Assembly: GCA_030272155.1 (NCBI GenBank)
Contig: CP126194.1
Span: 992,001-1,056,000 of the forward strand
Direction of reading: 5' to 3'
DNA: 64,000 nucleotides
Origin: Tetradesmus obliquus
Taxonomy: Eukaryota; Chlorophyta; Chlorophyceae; Sphaeropleales; Scenedesmaceae
The notes beneath the pieces are model-generated. The model was not told the DNA's origin, searched no databases, and was given only the letters and a program-made list of their open reading frames with translations. Positions 45,098 to 56,964 of this stretch are shown here, in pieces. Both the position numbers and the translations under genes were made by a program. The first letter of the stretch is position 1. Each line of letters begins with the position of its first letter.

Positions 45098-46052
45098 CGT
45101 GTTCCGCGCGGCCGCGGCGGGATTTGGATGGGATGGAGCACGTCTCACTGATATAACTAACTGATATCAAGCCTTTGGAGGACTAGGTGTTGTTGACAAG
45201 CTGAATGGATTGCCAACGGCACCGTCCGGGCTGCAGCTGTTGTCGTCACCGGTAGATTACAGGACAGGCTCAAAAGGGGGCTTATTAGAGCACACAAGTC
45301 ATATCAAAACAAAAAATGTGACAGGACAGGACGAATTACACCGCCAAAGGTTGCATGTTGCAGATATAACGGGAGCTGCTCCCTGGGCAGCTGGGGCCGG
45401 CTGGAGCCGGGAAAAGGCCTGAACCCGGCCCGGCTGGGCGGCAAGACCGGGCGCTCACTGGCACCGTCAAGGGACTCGATCATGCAGTTCTGAAAGGAGT
45501 AATTTTGTAAGCATTTGATACTTCAAATTACATTCCAAGGCAGGAGCAGGCAGAAGCCGATGGGCTAATCATGCTTACCCATGCTGCACTTGCCGGTTGC
45601 GACTGGAACTGCAGTTCCAACTGGCTGGGCGCAGTCAGTTCGCTGGGTGGGCTGTGGCTGTGTGTGCCAGTGCCACTTGCGATGGCGAGTGCACCAAGCA
45701 TCAGTCCATAGTTTGCAGCTGTGACAATGCAACTGGACGATCCAACCCTTGCAAGGGCTATCACTGATAACGGTGTGGCACACCAAGTGTTGTCACACTA
45801 CAGCACTGCAGTTGCCAGCAACAGATGGCTGTGGAACAATCAACTCGCTTGATTCACCAGATTGCCTCCAAGGCATGGACGGCAATACTGAATCCTAGCT
45901 GCCTGGAATAAGATACTGCGCACTGACAGTGTTGAAACAGGCAACGAGCATGAATAATACTATGTTGTGTACAGCAGCTGCTGTGTACAGTTGCTGTCAT
46001 TGCAGCTGCGCAACCGCCGCATTCAAATCCAGCAACTGTCACCATGCTGCGC
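45098..46052. other. intergenic region between the F-box/LRR and CFAP69 genes
   Basis: It contains the F-box gene promoter and the CFAP69 3' flank (TTACA at about 45529, i.e. TGTAA on the minus strand). A C/G-rich imperfect repeat of GGCTGGGGCCGGCTGG type lies at about 45385-45450. No exon is seen. Confidence 0.45.
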
Positions 46053-49000
46053 CTACAGCTCCGCCTTCTCCCGATCTGGCGCTGCTGCCACCGCTGCGCT
46101 GATGCTGCTGGTGATGCTGTGCGCCAGCATGTCCTCCTTGCGCTCCTTGGCTGCCAGGCGCTCACGCATCGTCAGCTTGACAGAGTCCTTCTGCCAAATC
46201 TGCAGGCCCACCATCAGCAGCGCAGCTGCAAGCATTGATGTTACGCACTACTTTTAGACATGAGAGCACACATAAACAGCTCACAGACACCCGCACAGAG
46301 TGCTAGCCGCCGTCTTCGACACATCAGCCCATCCCTGTGACCGACCACAGCGTGCGCTCTAACATGCTGCATCAGTGTGATCACCACCATCGTGTTCAAG
46401 CATGCTGCAGCCACAGCCTTACACCGTGTTAACTGGCATTTATGCCACACCAAAAACCAGCAGGCTCGTGAAACCTCATCTCACCTTTGACTGGGCATCA
46501 GCCGCTGCCTGTGCCAGCATGGTATCATAGCCCGCCTGCTCAGCAGCCAGCTGCTGCTGCCTGACCGCAGACAGCAGCGCAGCTTGCTCGCTGCGGACCT
46601 GGTGCGCAATCAGCTCAGAGTGCTGGATGCCAGACACAACCCGCAGCCTGCAAGCAATACCAGCAATACCAAGTGAGCAGAGCAGCAGCAGGATCAAGCT
46701 CAGCCACACACCTGCTATGCTACTACAGGCCCCACTTGTGTGTTGTCCTCCAGGTGCAGCCTGGCTTGCAAACCAGTGGCGTCCAAGCAAATCTCCACTG
46801 GCAGGTGACCTTGTGCTTCAACTGCACACCGCAGGCATGCACTGCAAGCGCCTGTACTGCGCTCATCAGCAGCCTGCTCCTGCTGTACACACTGCCGCCA
46901 CTCACTTGTCCTCCTGCGTGGGGCTCAGCCCCGCCGCCTCAAAGTCTGCCGCGATGCCCTGCCACACCTCGCCCTGCCTGAACTTGAGATACTGCCAGAT
47001 GAAGGCCAGCGCGGCAGCATCAGCGGGGGCCAGCCGGCTGGACAGCCCGGCCAGGTCCAGCTGCGCAAAGCAGGCGTACACCTGCAGATGCAATTGCAAG
47101 CAGATGCGCGTTAGAATTCAGACGTGCATGATTTGTGGTAAGGTATATTCCTACAATGCCTGCAGCTGCACTTGACCGCATACTCAGAGCTGCTGCAGGT
47201 GTTCCATCAGCATGCCCACGAGCAACTCGCGGCAGCCTGCCACGCATGAACCATCCCCTTTGCACTGCAGCTTCTCACAACAACCGCCCACCTTGTCCAT
47301 CAAAAGGTCTGGGCAGCTTGCCTGCGCAATGCGCTGCAGCACCGCCTTGCGCCCGCTCTGCAGCACGCCATAGCCGCCAGCCACGCCCACCTCCCCCACA
47401 GCCCACTTTGTACGCTCCCCGCTGCCTGCCAGGGGCCTGCTGGGGTTGGCCAGCAAGCCATCTGGCCCTGACAGGCCCCTTGCCTGGTCCTGCTCCCGCC
47501 AGATGCCAATTAGCAGCTGCGCAGCATTCACTTTGGGCGGCTGCGGCGCGCCGAGGCTGCCAGCTAGGCCAGCAGAGCCAGCGCTCAGGCGTGCTGGTGC
47601 GGCTGCTGCTGACAGCAGTGAGGTGCTGCTGGTGCTATCTGGGCCTGCTGCTGTGTTGCTGCTGGTGGCTGGCGCATGCCACTCCAGGAAGAAGGGGTGG
47701 GAGCGCTTGTCAGCCAGCAGGTCCGCCAGCACCGACAAAGTGACAGGCCTGCAGCATACGGGAGGTGTATGCGGTCACTGCTTCAGCATACGTACTTGTT
47801 TTGTGTGTTTGGGTCTGATACACCCAGCACAACCAGCACCAGGCTCGGAGCCCGCAATCATCACCCCGACAAGGCTACAGCAGGCTTGCAGATACAGCTC
47901 GCCCACCGGCTGCCGCCGCACCTCAGGTACTGGTTGCCGCGCTGCAGCAGCGCCAGCAGCACGTCCATGCCGTCCAGCGCCAGCAGCTGCGCGCGCGATC
48001 TGCCGCTGGGCAGCACGCAGCGCCACAGCGCGCCCAGCGCAGCCAGGCCGGCCAGGCTGGGCTGGGTGGCGTCCGAGTCCAGCACGCTGCAGCCGCACCA
48101 CATCAAACATACGGTTTGATGCTGAGGAAGGTGACGGCAACCACATGCACGATGCACAAGCTGCTGCATGTGCCTGCATGACGCTGCCTGTTGACACGGA
48201 ACATGTTGTATGCTCGTTTCTCAATCTGGATGTGTCAACACACTGATTGCATCGCCACACTCACTCCTGGCACTCCTTGAGCAGCAGCCCCACGCCGTCC
48301 GCCTGCCGAACTTTGCTGGTGACGCCCCTGCCACCAGCCTCACACATGTCAGCCAGCACCAGCAGCAGCCCCTGCCGCGCCGCAGCAGCATCCCCGCACA
48401 CCGGCGCCTGCAGCAGCTGCAGCAGCGCCCCCACCAGGCCCTGCTCTGCCAGCGCCTCCGCCATTGCTGCATCGCCAGCAACCAGCCGCTGCAGCAGCCT
48501 CAGCGCTGGCTCAATGCTGCTGCTGCTGAGCCGGCCAGAGAACGTGCCGCCCCCACCTGACACAAAGCCAGTGGCCTGGAGGCTGGGGCTGCTGGTAGCT
48601 GCAAGAGCTGCAATGCCACCACCAGCCTGGCTCCGGCCCCCTGGGCTGCTGCAGCTGCGGGGCGCCCACTCAGCGCTGCAGTTGCTGCTGTAGCAGCTGC
48701 TGATGTGGCGGACGAGGACTTTGGCGCCGCCGCAGCTGCAGAAGTCTGGCTTGCAGAGTGGCGCCAACTGCAGTGGCAGGCACAAGACAGGCAAGAGGCA
48801 GAAAATGGGGCCGCGCAGCCTTCCATCCCAACGTTGGTCCACTCGGCTGCAGCTGCCAGGAGAGGAAAGTTGAAGTTTTTGCTGCTGGCGGTTGTAGGCT
48901 GCAGGTGTAACTTGGACTACTAGCCTGAGTATGATTCAAAGGGAGTTGCTGCTGCTCACCTGCTGCAGCACAGACCAGGTGCTCTTCCTCATTGCCAGCA

Positions 49001-51563
49001 GCTGCTCGGGATTCCACCTGCCAACCGCAAAGCAGCCATGCACCGCGGACTCATCCACCACCAGCAGCAGCGCCCGCAGCAGAGCAGGCGCCACAGCAGC
49101 CAGGCAGCCGCCACTGCCAGCTGCTGCATTGCCTAGGATGCCCCACAGCAGCAGCTTCATCTCATGGTCTGCATCTTCGCTGGTGATTGCACCCGGCGGC
49201 ACCAGCTGGCTGCTGGGCTGCAGCTCTGGGGTGGTGGCAGCTGCCAGGGCAGTTGGCAGGAAGCTGGCAGTGGCGAATGCTGCACAGCAGCAGGGGATGT
49301 TGCTGAGGTGCTGCAGCACTGCCAGCACGTCATTGCGCCGCTCCTTGGCCTGCAAGATTAATATGACATAGCACGGTGATGATGTGCGCAGAGCATGTTG
49401 ACGCATGTTGCAGCCTGGCTGTGGAGTTGCTGCCACTATGCATGTGCCTCAAGCCTCGGGAATACACGGCGTCTCTTGCAACAACACACGCAACACAGAT
49501 GCAAGCCGTGCGGGTCCCAATCCTCACCTGCTTGCTGCAGGTGATCTGCAGCTGCTGCTTGAACAGGCAGCCCAGCACCTCTACTAGCTGAGTGGCAGCT
49601 GAGGCATGCCCATCTCCTGCTGCACAGTGGCAAGGCCTGCAATTGTCTGCATGCTCTGCTGTGGCTTGTGCACTGTCTGGTCTGCCAGTGGCAGCTGTCA
49701 TCGCTGCTTCCGCTGCTTGATGTGGCATCACAGGTGGCACGCTGGTCGCTGGCCTGCTATTGCTACAGCTGGTGTTACACGACTGCCGCACCCAAATGTC
49801 AGCAGCAGCTGCTGGCGTGGCTGATAGCTGCCATGGTGGCTCTCCTGCAGAACCCGGCACCTGGTGCTGCTTCCCGATCTGCTGTATTTGCTGCTGTGTC
49901 TGTGGGACTGCGCTGGTTGCTCCTGCTGCTGCTGACAATGCCTGCTCTGCTGCATGTGGTGCAAGCTCCAGCATGTTCCACAGCAGCTCAATCACCCGGT
50001 TCATGAGCTTACCTTCCTGCCCGCTGTTGCTGGCCATAAGCATCTGCAGCAACTTTGTTACAGCTGGTATGATGCCATGCTGCAGCAGCTGCTCACTGAG
50101 CTCAGCTGAATAGGAGAAGTTTGCCAGGCCAGACAGCAGCGCAGCTGTGAGGCTGCTCTCCGCATTGCAATGTGCCTGGTTGCCACTGACTGGCCTGCTG
50201 CTGGTCGTGCTTGCAGGACAGCTGGCACCAGCACAGCCACTGCTGCTGCTGCTTTCACTTGGATGGCTGAGCACTGAAATCAATAGGGCACACACTGCTG
50301 GAGCCACCTTTCTTATTGCAAGCAAGCTGCGCGTGTAACAAGCAGAGCGAGACAGGGTGGCGACAGCGCCAACTGGTTCGCAGTGGGACAGTGTGTGCAG
50401 TGTAGTATGTCAAGGCATGCGCTGTAGGTGTGCTGCAGTGTGCTGGCATGCAGGTGTTGCTGCTGGTGCTGTGCCTTGCACTGTTGTTGAGCTATACAAT
50501 TTGCACACTATGCCCACCTTTGATGTGTGTGGTACACCCGCCTGGCTGATTGCAGGTCTGCAGTGGCTGCTGCGCTGGCTGCTGCTGCTGAACTGGCCTC
50601 CAGGGCTTCCGGCAGTTCTGGGCGGTTGTTGTATGCAGATGAGAAGTCTGCCAGCATCTGCATAGTGTTGAAACACAACACACCGCCATCTGCTTGCAAG
50701 CACTTACTGTATCGATACATCGGCAAGCATGATGCATGTTGGTCCATGTGCAGCTGCTCATAGGCCATACTGATGTGGTGTTACTGCTGCTGTACAGTGT
50801 GCATGACAGCCGGCACCGTTGCATCATCAGCAGCAGCAGCACCGCACATGCTGCTGTAGCAAATGGCCTACCTCAGCTGTGCACTCCTGCAGCTGCTTTG
50901 GCATGCCTGGCTGCAGCACTGCAGTCAACGTATGCAGCACTCCACCGATGATGCCCAGCAGCTTCAGCTCATCTGCTGAGCTCTGCTTGCTGTAAGGCTT
51001 GGCAAGTGTCCTGCAAGCAGCAGAGTGCACAGCTATGTGTCATGTAGCTTTTCATGATCCTCATGAACACAATTCTGGCCGCTTACTGCCTGTTCTGCCT
51101 GTTATTGTTTTTGGCTTTGAGCCACTTGAAGCGCTTTGCAAGTCAAACGTTGGCTGCAGTAACGTGGAGCGTGCTCGCTGCTTGCACAATGGGGTTCCAG
51201 GTACAGGCCTGTAATTGACGATTGGCTTTGCAGGCTGTAGTGTCTGACTGGCCTTCTGATTTGCATGCAGTAGAAAAGCAACATGGAATTAAGTGAGTGT
51301 TGCACTGAGATGTACACCAGTGTGCTCTTCCTTTACCTGACGAGGATGCATGCTGGGTCCAGGAACTGAGCTGCGCCCTTGCTGATGAGCTCCAACGTCA
51401 CTTCCAGCACTTGTATTACCGCTGGAAGATCCCTGACTGAAAACCCGGAAGCATTCTGCCTGCACAGTGTATGTATGGCTGCAACATGGCGCCCATGCAG
51501 CCGTTCTTCTCCATGCTGCGACAGGAACAGCCTGACTGCCTTTTCCAGCTCATTGGACGCCAT
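46053..51563 (-). CDS. CFAP69: cilia- and flagella-associated protein 69 (CFAP69/FAP69)
   Basis: Eleven exons read without phase conflict: 51563-51337, 51010-50872, 50657-50542, 50326-49528, 49349-48960, 48767-48265, 48086-47922, 47748-47292, 47081-46906, 46647-46485, 46199-46053 (1,093 aa; human protein about 940). Landmarks run in family order: N-terminal MASNELEKAVRLFLSQH...LHGRHVAAIHTL; ELLWNMLELAP; AKERRNDVLAVLQHL; MKLLLWGILGNAA; HPFFLEWHAP; AAQLLIGIWREQD; FRQGEVWQGIAADFEAAGLS; C-terminal IWQKDSVKLTMRERLAAKER. These match CFAP69, an armadillo-like protein of the ciliary central apparatus needed for flagellar assembly or motility (known from mammals and Chlamydomonas FAP69). Exon 3 appears to use a GC donor (CCAG/GCGGGT). 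No exon-end copies were noticed here, unlike the neighbouring genes. Confidence 0.9.
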
Positions 51564-52310
51564 TTCGACGGGACAAATCTGTTAATGGCTCATTATTACA
51601 ACAAATAAAGTATGTTTGAATCACAAGTGTTCAAAGCTGAAGCAGGCAGGCCCAGTTCTTTTGGTGCAAGGATATCGAGCTGAGTCGATTTGGTTTCCTG
51701 CGGCTCGCGAAGTCCATACAAAAACTATGAATCCGTTGCTTTGTTGAAACATCAAAGGTATGACTGGGTTTGCATGATCCTGTAAGTGACAAGTGGTTGA
51801 CTGACTGGCTGACTGACGTCGGTTTCCTGCTCAGAAGATGCCCACTTTGACGTAAGCTACCAAGTTCATCGATCTCCACCACTTAGTTTACAAAACATAG
51901 ATTTAGGATTCTCTCGTTGCCTTGCTATGCCTTGAACGCCAATTCTGTCTCGGTTGGCTGTTTGTGGCCAGCAGGATACGCTAGCAGGCACGAACTAGTT
52001 AACACATCAATAAATCGCTTGTTCGTGATTCTGGCACATGCAGCTTGCACTGCCACGGTCGTACGTCAATCTGGGAACCGAGGCCGCGTGCAACCGACAT
52101 CAGCAGAACAGCGGCCATTGACAGCGAAAAGCAGAATACATTCATCATAATACTGCAAATTAGTTACGGTATGTAACTGCGCATACCCGGACAGGCGCAT
52201 CAGGTGGGTAACAGACCGGATCACCCCACAAGCCTGCCATCACCGCTCAGACCACCAGCACCTAGCACGACCTGTTGACCTGACTATCCTCAACCCACAT
52301 TGTTGCAGGC
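51564..52310. promoter_or_regulatory. divergent promoter region between CFAP69 (-) and the Gln-rich gene (+)
   Basis: About 750 bp separate the two start codons, so both promoters must lie here. The segment is visibly more A/T-rich and free of CAG runs. No specific site can be named. A splice acceptor (TTGTTGCAG) lies just before the Gln-rich ATG, so an upstream exon may also be hidden here. Confidence 0.45.
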
Positions 52311-54281
52311 ATGCAACAGGAGCATCAGCTGCTCCGTGAAGGTGTCCCTGCTCAAGTGCCAGTCCAGCAACCAGTCAGCCCCCCAACTGCGGCGCACCCA
52401 CTGCCAACAGGTGTACTGCCCCCACAGCTTCATCCAGACTACCAGAACATCATGCCAGCCGCTTACAACCAAGAAGTCATAGGTCGCGAGCTTGCTTGGG
52501 ACAACACAGGCCAGCAGTACGTTTCAGTGAACGTCACAGTGAACATCCCACCTGGCTACCAGCAGCAGCAGCAGCAGCCAGGGCAGATGCAGATGATGGC
52601 ACAGCCGCCGCAGCCTACTCTGCTGCAGCAATGGCAGTCCAACAGCCCTTTGTCTGAGCAGCAGCAAGTGCACAGGCAGCTGCAGCCACAGCACGTGCAG
52701 CACAGCCCTGTTGCTCAGCAAGGGCTTGCATGGGCACAGTTGGAGCAGCGGCCAGACCAGATCCCTTTCTGGCAGTCACCGCAGGCACTTGTGGGAGGTG
52801 AAGCAGCAGCAGGCACCTTTGTCTCAGCTGCTCTGCCTGCAATGCAGCATGTGCAGCTGCAGCAGGGCACGCTGCTGGCAGCACAGCCACAGCAGCACAC
52901 CAGGGTCCTGCAGCTGCAGCCGCAGCAAGTGCTGCAGTACATCCCACAGCAGCAGCAGCAGCAGCTGCAGGAGGTACCAGCGTACGCACTGATACTGCTG
53001 CCACCTGGAGCATCAGTGATGGACCCACAGCAGCAGCAGCAACAGCTGCAGCTGCAGCCACTGATGATGCAGCCTGAGCTGCTGGCTCAAGCCGCAGGCG
53101 CAGCTGCCAGCTTGCAGGCAACCGCTCCTGCAGCCCATCGCAAGACACGCAGGGGGCCCAACAGAGGCAGAAGCAAGCAGAAGAAAGCTGATGCGGCTGA
53201 GGCTGGCAAGGAAGCTGCTGAGCCAGGCAGCTTGCAGGAAAGCCAGCAGCAGCTTGCAGGAAAGCCAGTAGCCCGTGTCACTTCCGACTCCGCATCATCA
53301 CGCCCCACAGCAGACTCCAGCTGCTCTGGTTCAGGCAACTCAGGCAGCCAGGGAGGCAGCGCTGACTCAGCATCTGCTGTGTCAGCAGGAGAGGCTGGCA
53401 TAGGCTCGCCAGAGAAGAAGCGGGTGCGCAGGCGTGGCAGGAGGGGCAGGAAGGGCAGCCAGGAGACAGCAGGCAGTCAGCAGGAGCAGGGAGATGAACA
53501 GGGGGAGGGCCAGGCATCAGCAGATCCCCTGCTGACTGAAGGCGCATCAGCAGCGGCAGCTGCAGATGCTGCCGGTGCTTCGGCTTCAAACAGGCAAGGG
53601 CAGGCGGTGCAGCAGCAGGCTGGCACATCTTCGCAGGCAGCTGCAGGCCAGCAGTCCCAGCAGCAGCAGGCCAAGCGCACAAGTGGGCTGTCACACAGGC
53701 AGCGCTACCGGCGCAAGCAGTGGGAGCTGCACAGGGCGATGGAGCAGCAGCGCTCCGAAGCAGAGGCGCAGGCGCAGCTGCAGGCGCAGCAGCTGTTGCT
53801 GATGCAGGGCCAGCCCCGCGTGCAGGTGCTGGCAACGCCGCCGCAGCTGCCGCCTATGTGGCAGGAGTTGCCAGCTGGTCAGCTGGCTGCTACAGCCGGC
53901 CAGCTGGCTGTGGTGCAGCAGCTGCAGGGGTCTCCGTTACTGCCAATGGCATCTGCCGGCATGGTGCCGCCAGGGCAGCTGCTTGGATCACCCATGGTGG
54001 GGGGTATGCCATCCATGGTGTCTGCTGCAGTGCCTATAGAGGCGCAGCGGGCGCAGCTGCTAGCCGCAGCTGCTGCATCTGCAGGTGTGGCGCATGCTGA
54101 ACCTGCAGGTCTGGCAGAGGCTGTTGCTGGTGCTGTACAGGCGGTAGGGCCTAGCTGGATCGCTGGCAGCCACCACCACCAGCAGCAGCAGCAGCAGCAC
54201 GCTGAAAGGCAGGCAGCTGAGGGTGCAGGCCACGTTGATCAGAACTTGGATGAGTGGCTGTCAAAGCTGCTGGAGCTATGA
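52311..54281 (+). CDS. glutamine-rich protein with basic patches, function unknown
   Basis: A single open frame of 656 codons starts at an ATG (MQQEHQLLREGVPAQVPVQQ). The N-terminal half is Gln/Pro/Leu-rich. The middle has basic patches resembling nuclear localisation signals (HRKTRRGPNRGRSKQKK and KKRVRRRGRRGRKG) separated by Ser/Gly/Glu-rich sequence. A third basic segment (SHRQRYRRKQWELHRAMEQQ) leads into a probable coiled coil. The protein ends with an acidic-hydrophobic tail (DQNLDEWLSKLLEL). Composition fits a nuclear regulator with Gln-rich activation-type regions, but no DNA-binding fold is recognised. An acceptor-like TTGTTGCAG two bases before the ATG means the true start may be in an upstream exon. 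Confidence 0.65.
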   Translation: MQQEHQLLREGVPAQVPVQQPVSPPTAAHPLPTGVLPPQLHPDYQNIMPAAYNQEVIGRELAWDNTGQQYVSVNVTVNIPPGYQQQQQQPGQMQMMAQPPQPTLLQQWQSNSPLSEQQQVHRQLQPQHVQHSPVAQQGLAWAQLEQRPDQIPFWQSPQALVGGEAAAGTFVSAALPAMQHVQLQQGTLLAAQPQQHTRVLQLQPQQVLQYIPQQQQQQLQEVPAYALILLPPGASVMDPQQQQQQLQLQPLMMQPELLAQAAGAAASLQATAPAAHRKTRRGPNRGRSKQKKADAAEAGKEAAEPGSLQESQQQLAGKPVARVTSDSASSRPTADSSCSGSGNSGSQGGSADSASAVSAGEAGIGSPEKKRVRRRGRRGRKGSQETAGSQQEQGDEQGEGQASADPLLTEGASAAAAADAAGASASNRQGQAVQQQAGTSSQAAAGQQSQQQQAKRTSGLSHRQRYRRKQWELHRAMEQQRSEAEAQAQLQAQQLLLMQGQPRVQVLATPPQLPPMWQELPAGQLAATAGQLAVVQQLQGSPLLPMASAGMVPPGQLLGSPMVGGMPSMVSAAVPIEAQRAQLLAAAAASAGVAHAEPAGLAEAVAGAVQAVGPSWIAGSHHHQQQQQQHAERQAAEGAGHVDQNLDEWLSKLLEL

Positions 54282-56964
54282 AGAGTGCTTGGGATAACGT
54301 TCGTTGTCGGTGTTCTGCAATACGTGCCTGAATCTGCTGTTGGCGTGTGGCGCATTTCCTCCTGGTTGCTTGACCGGAGACTGGCCCTGAAGCATGCTTG
54401 ATTGCATGCGAGAAGCAGCAGTGACTGGGTGACAGCGGCAGCTGCTGCAGCCGCTGCCGTTGTTGGCAGTTGAGCGCGCTGGTGCCGCAGTCACCTGCTG
54501 CTACAGCCTGCAGGATGTGTCTCTTTTGCTGTGCAGGATGTCTGCTGGTGTTACGCAGGCACTCACTGCCGCGACCCCATGTGTCTGCCAGGTGTGTCTG
54601 TGCGCATAAACCTTATGCATGCCGTGCATTCATGTCAAGTACTTTGTTACAAAGTGTCTTGGAGTTGAGGAAGGCAGGCGCCATCTGACTCCAATGATGT
54701 GGGCAGAGTTGCATCGTGCCATGTTCGTGGTGGAGGTGATTTGCAGCCTGGTGATCTGCACTGCTTTCTGCTTCAGCATCCTGTTCAAAACGCGGTCTCA
54801 TCGCCGTTGCTGTGGGCCATGCTGCATCAGCTGGCAGACCCTGGCCATTGTTTTCTTTCGCTAACTAAACGGAGTGTATAGCGGCTGACACAGGCAACCT
54901 TTGAGCTGTGTCCCATGCCGCAGCTGCATGGTCACTAATGTGCTGCCTGCCGTCATACTCGGCAATGCAGCACCACCCTACTGTTGAACCTGCAGTGCTT
55001 GGCACCTGCGTTGCAGACCAGCTGACATGCACGCGAGTTGTGTGCTGCAACCTACAAATCTGTTGTTTTCTCCTAGACGCATGGCTGTTCAGCAAGAGTT
55101 GCGGCTAATGCCAACTGTTTGTGTGTTGGGTGCATCACCTGCTTCAGGTGTTAGAGCTGAATACAGAATCAGAGGTGTACTTATGATGCGTGCTCTGGAA
55201 ACTGGGGCCTCAAATGGGCCTCATTTACATATACAAACTACAATACTGTTTTATTTAGCAGAAGACATTCAATTTGATGTGCTGGTTCTGATGTGATGCA
55301 GCTGCGCAAGCACAGTCTCTGTGGCTGTGGCTGCGCAGTTTTCCACTGGAACATGTGCTGTGCTTTGGCTGTGACTTGTGCAGACAGGACATACACCAAA
55401 CAGGCAACTAGTGTTTGCTGTGCTGACGCTCAGATAACCATTGGTGGCGCTGGAAACCTTTGGTATTTAATTGCTGCCCGTGGTTGAAGGCTTACATATA
55501 CATATGACCATTTGATTAGTTTCATTACCAGTTTTATCACCATTACGTGACATTTAATCTATTGACCCTGACCTGACCTGCATAGACTGTGATTGTACAT
55601 GTGGTGAGATGCCTGGCAGTGTGGCCAGCCTCTGGACACGTGTGTGCATGGTGCTGTGCATCTTGTTGTTCTTGGTGGCTGCATCCAGCCAGCAGGTATG
55701 ACGAGATGCAGCAGTAACGCAGCAGCACCTGTGTATGTAGCGTTCAATTGGCTTTATGGCGCCTGCAGGTGTTGCTGCCGTGTGTGGCGCCCGACTTGCG
55801 TGTGCGCTGATTTCATCACCTCTTTTATGACCAGTGACTTTGATGACGTGAGGGCTTGGGCACTTGCAACTGCGCTGGTGAATGGCCAGGCGTTGCAGTG
55901 GCGGCAAGCTAGGAGAAGGATGGTATTCTCGCAAGTTGTGGATTGATCCAGTTCCTGAGTGGGCTTTCACTCTTTGCAGGATGGTGCCCAGGCATGTGGA
56001 TGCAGGGTTTCTGGCTGACTGACTGACTTGCTGACTTTGACTTTGGTTTGACTGCTACGTATGACAGTCGACTTTGGCTGCTGACGATGTGTGTCACATT
56101 GCGTGCTGAACAGCAATCGTGCCTGCAGCTAGAAGTTGTGGACTTAGTCCTTACCTGGTCGTGGTGGCCTGCAAGCCAAATGACGGCACAGGCATGGGCG
56201 TTCAGGAGACCCTCCGCTGAGTCCAACTTCTTGAGCTACTGGCCAGTTGCTGGCAAGCAGCGATCAATGGCATGTGTGGTGACCTTTTCACATGACCTTG
56301 ATCAAGGTATACAACTGCCATGACTTTACGCATAACTATCAGATTGCGTGTAACGGGCTAGCTGACATGCAGCGTTCTACACAAGCCTTGAAGGCCTTGT
56401 GCCTGGGAAGCCTTCACACAACATGGGTATGCGGCATCATGAGTCTAGAGTACGCCCCAACTGGCCTGCAGGCTGTCATTTCTTGGCAGCTTTTAAGCAC
56501 CGGCAAGCGAAAAGAATGAATCAAATTAATCCTTTATTTTGCGTTAACTCAGCTATGAGAACACCTAGGCAGCCTCAAAGGCAGTGGAGGTTGTTGTCCA
56601 AGGCTTGCATTCAAGCCACCGTGGGTCCCCTGCCTCAGCACACATTGACAGTGTCACATGCTTGATCATGTAACCTTTGTGTTATTCGACAAAATGTGCT
56701 TATATTGCTGCGCAATCGCGTGGACGATGTGGTAAAACTGGCCACACCACAGCCCGTGTCACAAGTCCGACAAAGGGCGGGAGCCTGCACCTGACAGCAA
56801 TCATTACATGCCTTGCCGTGCATGCTTGCATGTGTTTGTTGCACCTTCGCATTGTTTCCCAGACCTGGTCGACACGCAGCTGTACAGTCTCGGTGATTCT
56901 AAATAGGGTGCTGGAGGCCCAGGGGCGTTGCCAATCTATTTAGTTTGTCGTATCATCAGACATT
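54282..56964. other. intergenic region without recognised genes
   Basis: Several short open frames exist, but none shows a family motif, splice-consistent exons or repeats. Local short tandem stretches such as CTGACTGACTGAC near 56015 are present. Confidence 0.5.

Noticed and set aside
54619-54864. Small membrane-protein-like open frame (VVEVICSLVICTAFCFSILF)
   Set aside because: One hydrophobic stretch in an 81-codon frame within an otherwise empty region; no supporting context.
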